64,000 bases of DNA. It comes from DASUPK01 sp963736685 (lineage in GTDB: Bacteria > Actinomycetota > Thermoleophilia > Solirubrobacterales > 70-9). A program made the translations under genes and the position numbers. The notes under the pieces are model-generated. The model ran no database searches. It had not been told where the DNA came from and saw nothing but the letters and a program-made list of their open reading frames with translations. The DNA lies in contig CAVTPZ010000014.1 of the NCBI GenBank assembly GCA_963736685.1, positions 95,933 through 159,932 of the forward strand. The letters are read 5' to 3'. Positions 50,139 to 59,143 of the stretch are shown piece by piece; position 1 is the first letter of the stretch; each line of letters opens with the position of its first letter.

Positions 50139-51725
50139 TCAGCGCTCCTTGATCAGGGGTCGGTTTGTCAGATGAAGCCGGCTCCGGAGATCGCCGACCA
50201 GCGACGACAGCTCGTCCGGTGCGGAGACGCTGCCGAAGACGTAGAAGTCGGGGCGGACCAGGGCGGCGTACGCATCGTGCGCGCGCAGCCAGTCCGTGAG
50301 CCGATCGTCGATGTCGCGGACACCGCCCGGCGCGTCGGGGTCTAGCGAGGCCACCGTCACGTCGAGGGCGCGCAGCACCTCGCGATCCTCGTCGCCGAGG
50401 TGCTCGGCCGGATCTCCGCCCCCGGCGATCAGCGACCAGCCGCGACCGACCACATCGTCGAAGCGGCCCTCGCGGCCATCGCTCTCCACGATGCCCTGGA
50501 CGCTGAGCGTGCCCGCCATCGGGTCCGAGCCGGGGCGAACCGCCCCCTCAGTGAGGGGCGGGAACTCAAGCGGCGGCGGCGCGTCCGCCTGGCGGAGCAT
50601 CGCGTCACGTTCGGCGGCCGCCTCCTGGTCGAGCTCGCAGAGGGCCTTGCCGAGCTCGACCGCGAAGCGGATCACCCACTCGGTCTGCGGCTGCCGCTCG
50701 GTCTCCACGGTGTCCAGCAGCTCATCCGATGCGAGGCCGCGCAGGACGAGATCGAGCTTCCAGGCGAGATTCGCGGCGTCCCGCAGGCCGGAGCAAAGCC
50801 CCTGCCCGAGGAAGGGAGGCGTCAGGTGGACCGCGTCCCCGACGAGGAGGGCGTGGCCCTTCCGCATCTCGTCGGCGAGCATCGAGCGGAACTCGTACAC
50901 CGCGGTACGCGTGAGGGGACCGTCCTCGGGCCCGAACCACGGCTCGAGCAACGACCAGACGCGCTCCGGATCGTCGAAGTCCTCCGGCTCCTCGCCGGGG
51001 AGGAGCATGAACTCCCAGCGCCGGTGCCTGGGCCCGCTCTGGACGTGCGTCGTCGGCCGTCGCGGATCGCACCACTGGCAGGCAGTCGGCAAGTGGGCCA
51101 GGGCGGACATGTCGTTCGGCTCCGCGTCCACGACGAGCCAGCGCTCCTGGAAGCCGAGGTCGCGGCGTTCGACACCGGTGGCCTCCCGCACGAACGAGTT
51201 GGCCCCGTCAGCCCCCACGATCCAGCGCGCCCGCACGGTCTCCGTGGTCTCTGTCGGCGTCGAGCGGCCGGGGAACTCCTCGACATGGCGGCGCAGAGTG
51301 AGGGTCGCACCCTCCTCCTCATCGCTGATGCGCTCGGCGGCCCAGCCGCGGTGCACGGCGACGCCGTCGTCCGCACAGCGCCCGTCCAGGGCCTTCTCCA
51401 GCTCCGGCTGGAAGAACAGGTAGTCGGGCTCCCAGCCGGATTTCGCGGGCACCTCCGGAGTCAGGGTGAGCAGCTCCTTACCGTCCGCGCCGAACCAGTG
51501 GTACTCGCGGAGCGGCACCATCTGCGCCGCCAGGCGGTCGGCCAGGCCCCGGGCCTGCAGCAGACGCATGATCTCGTGATCGATGTGCACGGCCCGCGGC
51601 AGGCGATAGATCTCGTCGAAGCGCTCGAAGACGGAGACACGGTGACCCGCACTGCCGAGCATGCCAGCGAGCGTCTGCCCGACCGGTCCGTACCCGACGA
51701 CGGCGATGTCGACCTCGCGGTCCAT
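50139..51725 (-). CDS. FAD-dependent aromatic hydroxylase (MhpA-like)
   Basis: 528 residues. GxGxxG FAD fingerprint DIAVVGYGPVGQTLAGMLGSAGHRVSVFERF, the middle DG motif VRARWIVGADGANSFVREATG, and the second FAD motif ALLVGDAVHLTPPFLGQGLCSGLRDAANLAWKL. Length and order agree with 3-(3-hydroxyphenyl)propionate hydroxylase (MhpA) relatives. It would ortho-hydroxylate a phenolic acid with NAD(P)H and O2. Its gene starts four bases after the stop of the next hydroxylase gene; the exact substrate is not determinable by eye. Confidence 0.9.
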   Translation of the reverse strand: MDREVDIAVVGYGPVGQTLAGMLGSAGHRVSVFERFDEIYRLPRAVHIDHEIMRLLQARGLADRLAAQMVPLREYHWFGADGKELLTLTPEVPAKSGWEPDYLFFQPELEKALDGRCADDGVAVHRGWAAERISDEEEGATLTLRRHVEEFPGRSTPTETTETVRARWIVGADGANSFVREATGVERRDLGFQERWLVVDAEPNDMSALAHLPTACQWCDPRRPTTHVQSGPRHRRWEFMLLPGEEPEDFDDPERVWSLLEPWFGPEDGPLTRTAVYEFRSMLADEMRKGHALLVGDAVHLTPPFLGQGLCSGLRDAANLAWKLDLVLRGLASDELLDTVETERQPQTEWVIRFAVELGKALCELDQEAAAERDAMLRQADAPPPLEFPPLTEGAVRPGSDPMAGTLSVQGIVESDGREGRFDDVVGRGWSLIAGGGDPAEHLGDEDREVLRALDVTVASLDPDAPGGVRDIDDRLTDWLRAHDAYAALVRPDFYVFGSVSAPDELSSLVGDLRSRLHLTNRPLIKER

Positions 51726-51729
51726 CGCC

Positions 51730-53517
51730 TCAGGCCGGGGCCGCCACGGGGATCGGCTTGGCGAGCACGCGAGCCAGGGCCTCGCGGAGCTCCTCGAGCG
51801 GCGCATCCGTGGCTTCCGGGTTGCGCCAAGCGACGAATCGGTCCGGGCGGACGAGGATGGCGCCCCCGGGGCTGATCCCGCGGCTTCGGAGCCACATGCA
51901 TCGCGGGTCGTAGAGATCGCCGTCGATGTGGCCGATCCGCACCGCGTCCACGGGAACGCCGGTCGAGGCAAGCTCCTCGGCGGCCCTGCACCACGGACCA
52001 CCCTCCTCCCCGGCTATCAGCAGGAAGCGACCCGGCTTCACCAGGTCCTTGATGGGCCGGCGAACGCCGTCCGCGTCGTCGATCCACGCATGCGGCAACG
52101 GCGACCCGGGCCGGGTGGACGGCTCGTACAGCCTGATTTCGTCGGCAGGGGCCACTGGCGGTGCCTCATCCGGCACGACCGCCGAGGACTCGTACGCATA
52201 GCCGAGCTCGACGTTCAGCTCGTTGAACTCCATCGACTGCATGCGGATCGCGCGCATGACCGCGGCGCGGTGCTCGTCGTCGGCGGGGTCGCCGCTCCAG
52301 ATGCGACGGACGTTGGCCCAGTTCTGCTCGGGCGTGTTCTCGTGGGAGACGCCCGCCGTCGCCACGATCGAGAACTGGTTGACGGCGTTCTCGAGGGAGC
52401 GCTCCGCGTTTCGCTCGTCCGCCGAGCGGCGCTCGGGCCCATAGGTCTCGAGGAGCTCGGGCGAGGCATGGCCGTCGAGCACCGCCCCGAGCTTCCAGCA
52501 GAGGTTGTGGACGTCGTGGATCGCGCTGGTCAGCCCGAGACCCCCGGTGGGCGGGTGACGGTGCGCCGCGTCGCCCACGAGGAAGACGCGGCCGACGCTG
52601 AACTTCGAGGCCATCACGGCGTCCACCGACCAACGCGTGATCTTGTGGATCGTGATCGGCGTGTCGACCAGGCCGATCGCGGCACGGACGTCCGCCTCCA
52701 CCTTCTCGTCTGACTGCGCGCGCGGATCATCCGCCGGGTAGTTCAGATGGATCACCCACTCCTCGGAGTCGGGTCCCCAGCGCTCGGGCCCCATCGGGAC
52801 CATGACGACCATCGTGCCCGTGTCGGGGCAGAGGATCCAGCGAATGAGCACATCCGGGTCACCCGCCCAGCGCGAGAAGTCGGCGTTCACGTGGAGCGTC
52901 GCGGTCTCCGTGACGACTCCGAGGCCCTCGTAGGTGACGCCGACCTGTCCGGCCACCCGCCGGCCCCCATCGGCGCCGATCAGATAGTCGCTGCGCACCG
53001 AATAGGACTCGCCGGTGTCGTTGTCCCGGACCACCGCGGTCACGCCCTCGTCGTCCTGGGTCAGCTCGATCAGCTCGTGGTTGAAGCGGATCCGCCCCGG
53101 GGCACGCTTCTCTGCTCCCGCCTTCAGCACCGGCTCGAGCCGAATCTGCGGGAGGTTCAGCTGATGCCAGGGACTGGCCGCTCGCCAGAGCTCGTTCTCG
53201 CCTCCGGCGCCCCAGCTCTCGAGCTTGGCGATCCGCCTGCCCGCGTCGGGATCGGAGCCCGTGAAGCCCGCGTAATAGGCCGTCGCCGCCATCTGGCTCG
53301 GCGGCGTGCTTCGCTCGGCGATCTCGTCCGCCACCCCGCAGTCCTCCAGGATCTCCATCGCCCGCTGGTTGAGGACGTGGGCTTTGGGCAGCTCGGACGT
53401 GCCGGGACGCGCACTGATCAATAGGTGATCCACCCCGAGCCCGGCGAGGAGCATCGACGCGGTGAGGCCCGCCCCTCCGCCGCCGACGATCAGGACAGGG
53501 AACTCTTCCTCGGGCAT
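51730..53517 (-). CDS. FAD-dependent phenol-type hydroxylase (TfdB/PheA-like)
   Basis: 595 residues. FAD fingerprint PVLIVGGGGAGLTASMLLAGLG, DG motif DYLIGADGGRRVAGQVGV, second motif VGRVFLVGDAAHRHPPTGGLGLTSAIHDVHNLCWKLGAVLDG, and a C-terminal thioredoxin-like domain (GRFLLIAGEEGGPWC). This matches 2,4-dichlorophenol-type hydroxylases (TfdB) and phenol hydroxylases. First gene of the catabolic operon. Its presence beside a second, MhpA-like hydroxylase suggests two sequential hydroxylations of one ring, or two different substrates. Confidence 0.9.
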   Translation of the reverse strand: MPEEEFPVLIVGGGGAGLTASMLLAGLGVDHLLISARPGTSELPKAHVLNQRAMEILEDCGVADEIAERSTPPSQMAATAYYAGFTGSDPDAGRRIAKLESWGAGGENELWRAASPWHQLNLPQIRLEPVLKAGAEKRAPGRIRFNHELIELTQDDEGVTAVVRDNDTGESYSVRSDYLIGADGGRRVAGQVGVTYEGLGVVTETATLHVNADFSRWAGDPDVLIRWILCPDTGTMVVMVPMGPERWGPDSEEWVIHLNYPADDPRAQSDEKVEADVRAAIGLVDTPITIHKITRWSVDAVMASKFSVGRVFLVGDAAHRHPPTGGLGLTSAIHDVHNLCWKLGAVLDGHASPELLETYGPERRSADERNAERSLENAVNQFSIVATAGVSHENTPEQNWANVRRIWSGDPADDEHRAAVMRAIRMQSMEFNELNVELGYAYESSAVVPDEAPPVAPADEIRLYEPSTRPGSPLPHAWIDDADGVRRPIKDLVKPGRFLLIAGEEGGPWCRAAEELASTGVPVDAVRIGHIDGDLYDPRCMWLRSRGISPGGAILVRPDRFVAWRNPEATDAPLEELREALARVLAKPIPVAAPA

Positions 53518-53540
53518 CTAGCTCTCCTCCGTGAACATTG

Positions 53541-53578
53541 CCAAACGATTGGAGCGGACGTTACAGAAAGTGTTTTGT
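53541..53578. promoter_or_regulatory. Intergenic operator region of the catabolic operon and tetR
   Basis: The 92-bp divergent gap is AT-rich compared with its surroundings and holds two palindromes: CCAAACGATTGG (53541-53552) and ACAGAAAGTGTTTTGT (53563-53578). Either is a plausible TetR operator overlapping the promoters of the hydroxylase operon and of tetR itself. Confidence 0.5.
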
Positions 53579-53609
53579 AGTGTCAACTTCAATTGTTACC
53601 CTTCGCCGG

Positions 53610-54236
53610 ATGCCCACCAAGGCCGAGGAGGTGACCCCCAACCGGCGCGGAGTCCGCTCCAGGGAAGCGGTGCTCGACGCCGCGGAGCACCTGATGGCCA
53701 ACGAGGGGTACGAGGCGGCGAGCGTCGCGGCGCTCGTCGACGAGGCCGGTGTCCCTCCCAGCTCGATCTACCACTACTTCGGCTCCAAGGAGGGCGTCCT
53801 GCTCGCGGTCATGGAGCGGGGCGCGCAGCGCTTCTTCGAGGCGCTGCCGGACATCGACCGGCGCGTCGGCTCCCAGACCGATCATCTGCAGGCCCTGGTC
53901 GAGACCGTCGCGGCGACCCTCGAGAGCCGTCCGGACTTCCTCCGGATCCTGGTCGTGATGGCCGCCCAGCCCGTCGCGAGTGGCGAGGGCGAAGTCCACC
54001 GGGTCGTGAACCGGGTGCGCGAAATGGCGCTGGAGCGGCTTCGCGTGCAGATGCAGCTCGTCTTCGGGCTCGATCCGGGGGGTGCCGACGCCGACCACCT
54101 GGCGCGGTTCGCGCTCGCGGCGATCGACGGGGCGTTCGTCGCCTATCAGTCGCATCCGCAGCTCACTCTCGGGGCGCTGCTCGAGCATCTGCCTGCGGCG
54201 CTGGTTGCGGTCCGTCGCGATCTGGCGCGTCGCTAG
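53610..54236 (+). CDS. TetR-family regulator of the catabolic operon
   Basis: 208 residues. HTH domain SREAVLDAAEHLMANEGYEAASVAALVDEAGVPPSSIYHYFGSKEGVLLAVMERG. The C-terminal ligand domain includes DHLQALVETVAATLESRPDFLRILVVMAAQPV. Divergent from the hydroxylase operon, with two palindromes between them, so it is likely its repressor, released by an aromatic inducer. Its 3' end overlaps the convergent HD-domain gene by 74 bp. Start chosen where the typical basic leader begins; an upstream in-frame Met at 53538 would cover the operator. Confidence 0.9.
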   Translation: MPTKAEEVTPNRRGVRSREAVLDAAEHLMANEGYEAASVAALVDEAGVPPSSIYHYFGSKEGVLLAVMERGAQRFFEALPDIDRRVGSQTDHLQALVETVAATLESRPDFLRILVVMAAQPVASGEGEVHRVVNRVREMALERLRVQMQLVFGLDPGGADADHLARFALAAIDGAFVAYQSHPQLTLGALLEHLPAALVAVRRDLARR

Positions 54237-54867
54237 CGACGCTGCGGAGCCGGGGCGGGATCTGCTCCAGAGCCTCGAGCTCGAAGCGGAGCAGCTCGAC
54301 CAGCCGCGAGTCCGGCATGATCGATTCGAGCATCTCGAGGGAGGCCCGGTAGTGGCCGAGCTTGGCTTCCGTCTCGGCGGTCGGCGGGCCGCCGGCGAGC
54401 AGCGCTCGGAGCTCCCTCACCTTGGAGACCTTGTCGGCGGCGAAGATCGCCGGCGCGTAGCCGCTGGCCCGGCGGACCCGTTCACGCAGGTCCGCGCGGC
54501 GCTGATCGTCCTCGGGGATCGACGGATCGTCGCTGAGCGTCGCGACGAGCCCGGCGACCTCGGGGCCGAAGAGCGTCTCGATTTCGCTGCGCTGGGCGTC
54601 GGTGTCCTCCAGGACGTCATGGAGGATCCCCGCAGCCACCACGTGGTCGGGGTAGTGCGATCGCTCGAGGATCGAGCCGACCTCGAGCGGGTGAAAGACG
54701 AAGTCTGCCCGGTCAGCCCATCTGGTCTGCCCGGCGTGCCGCCTCACCGCGAACTCGAGGGCGGACTGGCTCAACGGCAGATCGCGGGTGAAGGTCAGGT
54801 GAATCGCGGGGGCCGCCGAGTCGGCGGCCCCGCCCCGTGACGGCGTGATAGATGCGGTCGGGTGCAT
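54163..54867 (-). CDS. HD-domain phosphohydrolase (RelA/SpoT hydrolase-like)
   Basis: 234 residues. The HD fold reads ALEFAVRRHAGQTRWADRADFVFHPLEVGSIL and VVAAGILHDVLEDTDAQRSEI (the HD motif), then ATLSDDPSIPEDDQRRADLRERV and AIFAADKVSKVRELRAL. The pattern is that of the (p)ppGpp hydrolase-type HD domain, without synthetase or TGS parts, so a small alarmone hydrolase or another nucleotide phosphohydrolase is likely. Its C terminus (residues beyond 210) lies within the overlap with tetR. Confidence 0.82.
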   Translation of the reverse strand: MHPTASITPSRGGAADSAAPAIHLTFTRDLPLSQSALEFAVRRHAGQTRWADRADFVFHPLEVGSILERSHYPDHVVAAGILHDVLEDTDAQRSEIETLFGPEVAGLVATLSDDPSIPEDDQRRADLRERVRRASGYAPAIFAADKVSKVRELRALLAGGPPTAETEAKLGHYRASLEMLESIMPDSRLVELLRFELEALEQIPPRLRSVASDAPDRDGPQPAPQADARAAPRE

Positions 54868-54873
54868 GACCGA

Positions 54874-55311
54874 TCAGGCGGTTGCGCCCGCCTCCTTCGC
54901 CAGCTCGTTCGCCTCCATCCGCTCGAGCGCCGCGTCAAGGGCGGCGTACTCGGCCTCGGCGATCGCCGAGGAGGCGAAATCGATCGCCAGCCGCGCGTCC
55001 TCCTCCGCCCGGTCGGCCCGGTGCTCGGCCTTGTGCAGGTCGTGCTCTGCCTTGCGGCTCTCGACCTCCTCGCGTGCCTTGGAGATGGCCTCGTTCCACG
55101 CGGCCTGCAGCTCGTGCCAGCGGTCCGACGCGCGTCCCTTGCTCTCGCTCACGAGCTCCTTGAGCACCGCATTCTGCTTCTCCACCGCGGTCCTCGTGAA
55201 CTCGACGTCCTCCTCGAGGCCGTCCTTCGCCTTGTCCTGGGCCGCGGAAACGCGCTCCTCGGCTTCCTTGGCGCGAGCGGAGAGCTTGCTCAGATCATCA
55301 GATGCAGCCAT
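54874..55311 (-). CDS. Coiled-coil protein
   Basis: 145 residues, almost all charged helix: AASDDLSKLSARAKEAEERVSAAQDKAKDGLEEDVEFTRTAVEKQNAVLKELVSESKGRASDRWHELQAAWNEAISKAREEVESRKAEHDLHKAEHRADRAEEDARLAIDFASSAIAEAEYAALDAALERMEA. No enzyme motif; similar helical proteins in actinobacteria are stress-induced, but this is weak evidence. AAGGAGG six bases before the Met at 55311. Six bases upstream of the HD gene, same operon. Confidence 0.75.
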   Translation of the reverse strand: MAASDDLSKLSARAKEAEERVSAAQDKAKDGLEEDVEFTRTAVEKQNAVLKELVSESKGRASDRWHELQAAWNEAISKAREEVESRKAEHDLHKAEHRADRAEEDARLAIDFASSAIAEAEYAALDAALERMEANELAKEAGATA

Positions 55312-55442
55312 GTTCAACCTCCTTCGTTTGCTTGAGGGGAGGCTGAAAGACGGCCGGGTGAGCGGTCGTCATCCATTCTTGGTGATCTCGCTGGGAGCCC
55401 CTTTCCACCTTCGCGGCCGCCTCCGTTCTATGGTGGTCGGCC

Positions 55443-58079
55443 ATGGGCCATGACCCGCGGGCGCGCATTCGGCTGGTGCGCCGGGACGGACTGTTCGACC
55501 GCCTCTCGGCGATACCGCCAGGCGGAGTCGCCCTCGTCTGCGCCCCCGCCGGCAGCGGCAAGACCGTGCTCCTGCAGTCCTGGGCCGAGGAGGCGGGAGA
55601 CCGCGTCGCCTGGGTCTCCGTCGAACCCGGAGAGCGGGACCCACAGCACTTCTGGTCCGCCGTGGCCGATGCGCTCGCCGCCGCAGCGGGCCGAAAGCGG
55701 CTCGTCGAGCCGGTCGGGCCGACCCCCAGCTTCCGCGGCTCGGCTCTGGTGGAGCGACTGAGACATGCTCTCGACTCTCTCGAGGCGCCGCTCGTGCTGG
55801 CGGTCGATGACCTGCACGAGCTGTGCTCCGACGAAGCGCTCGAGTGCCTCGAGCTGCTCCTGGCTCAGGGACCGCCGAACCTCAGGGCGATTCTCGCAAC
55901 CCGGGAGGGAGCGGAAATCGGCCTCCATCGACTCAGGCTGGCTGGCGAGTTGATTGAGATTCGTGCCGACAGCCTCCGTTTTTCGCTCACGGAGACCCGC
56001 GCGTTCCTCGAGGCCAGCGAAATCACGCTCTCGGACGAAGGCGTGGCCCGCCTGCACGAGCGCACCGAGGGCTGGGTCGCGGGGCTGCGCCTGGCCGCCC
56101 TCTCACTAGAAGGGCATCCGGACCCCGAACGGTTCGTCGCCGAGTTCTCGGGCAGCGAGAGAACCGTCGCCGGCTATCTGATGTCCGAAGTGCTCGCCCG
56201 GCAGCCGCCCGAGGTCAGGGAGCTATTGCTGCGAACTTCGATTCTCGACCGGGTCAGCGGCCCCCTCGCCGACTTCCTCACCGGCTCTGCGGATTCGGAG
56301 AGGGTCCTGCTCGACCTCGAGGAGGCGAACGCCTTCGTGACGTCCCTGGACATCACGCGCTCCTGGTTCCGCTACCACGGCCTCTTTGCGGACTTCCTGC
56401 GGCTCGAGCTCAGACGCACCGATCCGGCGAGCATCCCGGCTCTGCACCTTCAGGCCGCCGGCTGGTACGAGGAACACGGGTATCCGGTCGAGGCCGTCCG
56501 GCACGCCCAGGCGGCTGAGAATTGGCGAAGCGCCGCCAGGATGCTGGCCGATTCCTACGTCGGCCTCGGGCTGGACGGACGGCTCGCGACGGTCCACGCA
56601 CTGCTCTCCGCGTTTCCACGCGAAGCCGCAACGGACGATCCGGAGCTGGCAATCGCACTCGCCGGCTCCCAGATGTTCGACGGTGACCTGGATGACACGG
56701 CCGCCTACATAGACCTCGCCGAGCAGCTCGTCGACGCGGTCGAGGAGGACCGGCGCTGGCGCTTCGACCTGCGCCTGGCGAGCACGAAGCTGTCGCTCGC
56801 GCGCCGCCGCGGCGACCTGGAGGTGACGACCCAGTGGATGCGCGCCGTGCAGGAGGTTCTCGCCCTCCAGCCACCCCACGAGGTCGACCGTGCGTCCGAC
56901 CACCGGGCGACCGCGCTGATGAACCTCGGGATCGCCGAGCTCTGGGCGCTCCACCTCCCTGAGGCACGCGGCCATCTGAAGGAGGCCATCGCCCTCGCTC
57001 GCAGGATCGAGCGGCCATTCCTCGAGGTTGGATGCCTGGCCCCGCTCGGAATCGCCGAGATCGTGACCGGCAAGCCGGCGCCGGGAGGGATCCGGCTCGC
57101 CGAGGAGGCCATCCGGATCGCCGAGGAACACGGCTGGGCGGACGATCCGATCGTCGTCCCCGCGCTGGTCATCCATGCCTATGAACTGGTCTGGCTGGGC
57201 GACTTCGAGGGCGCGGAGGGGCGCCTGGAGACCGCGGAAAGAGCGCTCCCGGCCGAGGGCGAGCCTGTGATCGAGCTCGTCGCCTGCTATGCGCGCGGGC
57301 TCCTGGAATTCGGCCGGGACCGACTTGAAGAGGCCCTCGCGTCGCTATCCGAGGCGGAGGACGTCCGCGGGCGCCTCAGCAAGAACATCGTCACGGTCGA
57401 TCCGCGCGTCCAGTTGATCGAGGTCCTGGTTCAGCTCGGCCGAACGGATGCCGCCTCCAGTGCTCTGGCCGAGGTACCCGCGGAGGAGCGAAGTCAGGCG
57501 GAGATGCGGATTGCGGAGGCCGCGGTGTGTCTCGGGCAGGACAGACCCGAGGCGGCGCTCGAGGCACTCGGCCCGACGATCGAGCGGACGGCTCCGGCGA
57601 TTCATCCCCGACTGGGAACGATGGACGCCCTCCTCTTCGCCGCCGCCGCCCAGGACGCGCTCGGCAATACCCGCGCGGTGGAGGAATCGCTCGAGCGGGC
57701 CCTCGACATCGCCGAAGGGGATGGCATTCTGCTGCCGTTCGCGCTGGCGCCTGTGCGCCCCCTGCTCGAGCGTCATCCGCGGCACAAGACCTCGCACGGG
57801 AGCCTCCTCTCGGAGGTACTCGACCTCCGGTCGGGTGGCCCGCGGAGGGATGCGAAGCCGCTTCAGGAGGAGCTCAGCGACGCGGAGCTGCGCGTCGTCC
57901 GGTTTCTGCCGAGCAACCTGAAGGCGCCGGAGATCGCGGCCGAGCTGTTCGTCTCACCGAATACGGTGCGGACGCACATGCGGCACATCTATTCCAAGCT
58001 CGACGCGCACAGCCGAAGGGAAGCGGTCGACCGTGCGCGTGAGCTCGGGTTGATCTCGTCCGGATCCCGCCTGGGCTGA
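55443..58079 (+). CDS. MalT-like LuxR-family ATP-dependent regulator
   Basis: 878 residues, intact. Walker A CAPAGSGKTVLLQSW, Walker B VLAVDDLHEL, sensor LRAILATRE, winged-helix WFRYHGLFADFLRLEL (MalT-like arm domain), a TPR-type region (about residues 330-790), and a C-terminal LuxR HTH: LSDAELRVVRFLPSNLKAPEIAAELFVSPNTVRTHMRHIYSKLDAHSRREAVDRARELGL. Such proteins bind an inducer and ATP before activating transcription. The coding region contrasts with the frameshifted LAL gene at 16.9-19.6 kb, of a different subfamily. Neighbouring stress-protein genes could be targets. Confidence 0.93.
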   Translation: MGHDPRARIRLVRRDGLFDRLSAIPPGGVALVCAPAGSGKTVLLQSWAEEAGDRVAWVSVEPGERDPQHFWSAVADALAAAAGRKRLVEPVGPTPSFRGSALVERLRHALDSLEAPLVLAVDDLHELCSDEALECLELLLAQGPPNLRAILATREGAEIGLHRLRLAGELIEIRADSLRFSLTETRAFLEASEITLSDEGVARLHERTEGWVAGLRLAALSLEGHPDPERFVAEFSGSERTVAGYLMSEVLARQPPEVRELLLRTSILDRVSGPLADFLTGSADSERVLLDLEEANAFVTSLDITRSWFRYHGLFADFLRLELRRTDPASIPALHLQAAGWYEEHGYPVEAVRHAQAAENWRSAARMLADSYVGLGLDGRLATVHALLSAFPREAATDDPELAIALAGSQMFDGDLDDTAAYIDLAEQLVDAVEEDRRWRFDLRLASTKLSLARRRGDLEVTTQWMRAVQEVLALQPPHEVDRASDHRATALMNLGIAELWALHLPEARGHLKEAIALARRIERPFLEVGCLAPLGIAEIVTGKPAPGGIRLAEEAIRIAEEHGWADDPIVVPALVIHAYELVWLGDFEGAEGRLETAERALPAEGEPVIELVACYARGLLEFGRDRLEEALASLSEAEDVRGRLSKNIVTVDPRVQLIEVLVQLGRTDAASSALAEVPAEERSQAEMRIAEAAVCLGQDRPEAALEALGPTIERTAPAIHPRLGTMDALLFAAAAQDALGNTRAVEESLERALDIAEGDGILLPFALAPVRPLLERHPRHKTSHGSLLSEVLDLRSGGPRRDAKPLQEELSDAELRVVRFLPSNLKAPEIAAELFVSPNTVRTHMRHIYSKLDAHSRREAVDRARELGLISSGSRLG

Positions 58080-58370
58080 CTACGAGCCCGGCGTCGAAGC
58101 CAGGGCGCTGCGCGCCTCCGCGAGGACGTCATCGTCAGCCTGGACCTCGTAACGATCGGCGGAGATGCTGGTCTCGGAGACGAAGTCGCGCCGGCCATCA
58201 CTCTCGACCGCGTAGGCGATCAAGCCGATCGTGACCCCGAAGATGCTCCCGGTGACGACGCTGTAGAGCAGCAGGTATCCGAAGGCGGGGCCGTTGAAGA
58301 AGATCCCGAACAGCAGCGCGAACAGCGTGCCGATCAGGGCCCCCTCGCCGAGGCCGACGAGCGGCTGCAT
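58080..58370 (-). CDS. Small membrane protein (general-stress-protein-like)
   Basis: 96 residues: GLGEGALIGTLFALLFGIFFNGPAFGYLLLYSVVTGSIFGVTIGLIAYAVESDGRRDF, two Gly-rich membrane segments. A C-terminal cytosolic strand follows (FVSETSISADRYEVQADDDVLAEARSAL) that resembles the end of general-stress-protein-17M (YflT)-like proteins; the N-terminal half of that family is not present. Convergent with the MalT-like gene: its stop follows the MalT stop directly. Confidence 0.65.
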   Translation of the reverse strand: MQPLVGLGEGALIGTLFALLFGIFFNGPAFGYLLLYSVVTGSIFGVTIGLIAYAVESDGRRDFVSETSISADRYEVQADDDVLAEARSALASTPGS

Positions 58371-58496
58371 GAGAGGTCGTCACATGCTTTAGGTGATTCG
58401 TGGAGCCGGGCGCAATCACTCGAAATGCGTGATGACGCCTCACCCCCGGCGCGAGGACCCTCCATCCGGGCAAAGACGGCGAGAAAGGAGACTTCG

Positions 58497-58931
58497 ATGC
58501 CGCCGCCAACAGAACCGAGGACTTCACCCATCGACATAGCTGAGCTGCGTGACCATGTGGAGGACGCGCTCGATCACTGGTTCGCCGGGACCCGCGGCTG
58601 GCTTCCCGCGGTGGACCTGATCCGCACCCCCGGCGAGGTCCTGCTGAGGGCCGACATCCCGGGGGTGAAGCCGGGCGACCTGCGGATCGAGGCCGACGGC
58701 GACACGCTGACGATCGCCGGGGAGAGGCCCAAACCGGACCTGACCTGGGAGTGGTCGTATCTGCGTGAAGAACGGCGCTGCGGCCCGTTCTCGCGCTCGC
58801 TCGCGCTGCCGGGCCGAATCGACGCCGGAATGGTCGACGCCAGGCTCGAGGACGGTGTCCTCGAGGTGACCCTGCCGCTTCGTCCTGGCGAGGCGGACAC
58901 GCAGCCCGTCCGGATCGAGCTGAGCCGATGA
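58497..58931 (+). CDS. Hsp20/alpha-crystallin family chaperone
   Basis: 144 residues. Alpha-crystallin domain: WLPAVDLIRTPGEVLLRADIPGVKPGDLRIEADGDTLTIAGERPKPD, YLREERRCGPFSRSLALPGRIDAGMVDARLEDGVLEVTLPLRPGEA. The GVLEVTLP A-x-L-x-n-GvL signature of small heat-shock proteins is present. It holds unfolding proteins in the cytosol. The start at 58497 has AAAGGAG upstream. Stop overlaps the amphi-Trp gene (ATGA). Three-gene operon with the AI-2E-family transporter. Confidence 0.92.
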   Translation: MPPPTEPRTSPIDIAELRDHVEDALDHWFAGTRGWLPAVDLIRTPGEVLLRADIPGVKPGDLRIEADGDTLTIAGERPKPDLTWEWSYLREERRCGPFSRSLALPGRIDAGMVDARLEDGVLEVTLPLRPGEADTQPVRIELSR

Positions 58932-59143
58932 GCGCTGTGAGCTGGAGCACGAGCCGGCTCTCCCGGAAGCAGGCCGCGGAGCGCCTGACGGACCTCGCCT
59001 ACGCGCTCACCACCGACGGGCGGCTGAAGCTCGGAGACGATGAGGTCGCCATCCCGGCGGCCGACCACGTCGCCGTGCGGTACGGGACCAAGTCGGAGAA
59101 CGGTCACGTCGTGCTCGAGATCGGGCTGAGCTGGGAGGAATGA
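58928..59143 (+). CDS. Amphi-Trp domain protein
   Basis: 71 residues: STSRLSRKQAAERLTDLAYALTTDGRLKLGDDEVAIPAADHVAVRYGTKSENGHVVLEIGLSWEE. This matches the amphi-Trp domain, a small fold rich in amphipathic helix plus beta-hairpin ending in E..L.W. Function unknown; often found beside chaperone or stress genes. ATGA overlap with Hsp20, and 4-bp overlap with the downstream gene. Confidence 0.88.
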   Translation: MSAVSWSTSRLSRKQAAERLTDLAYALTTDGRLKLGDDEVAIPAADHVAVRYGTKSENGHVVLEIGLSWEE

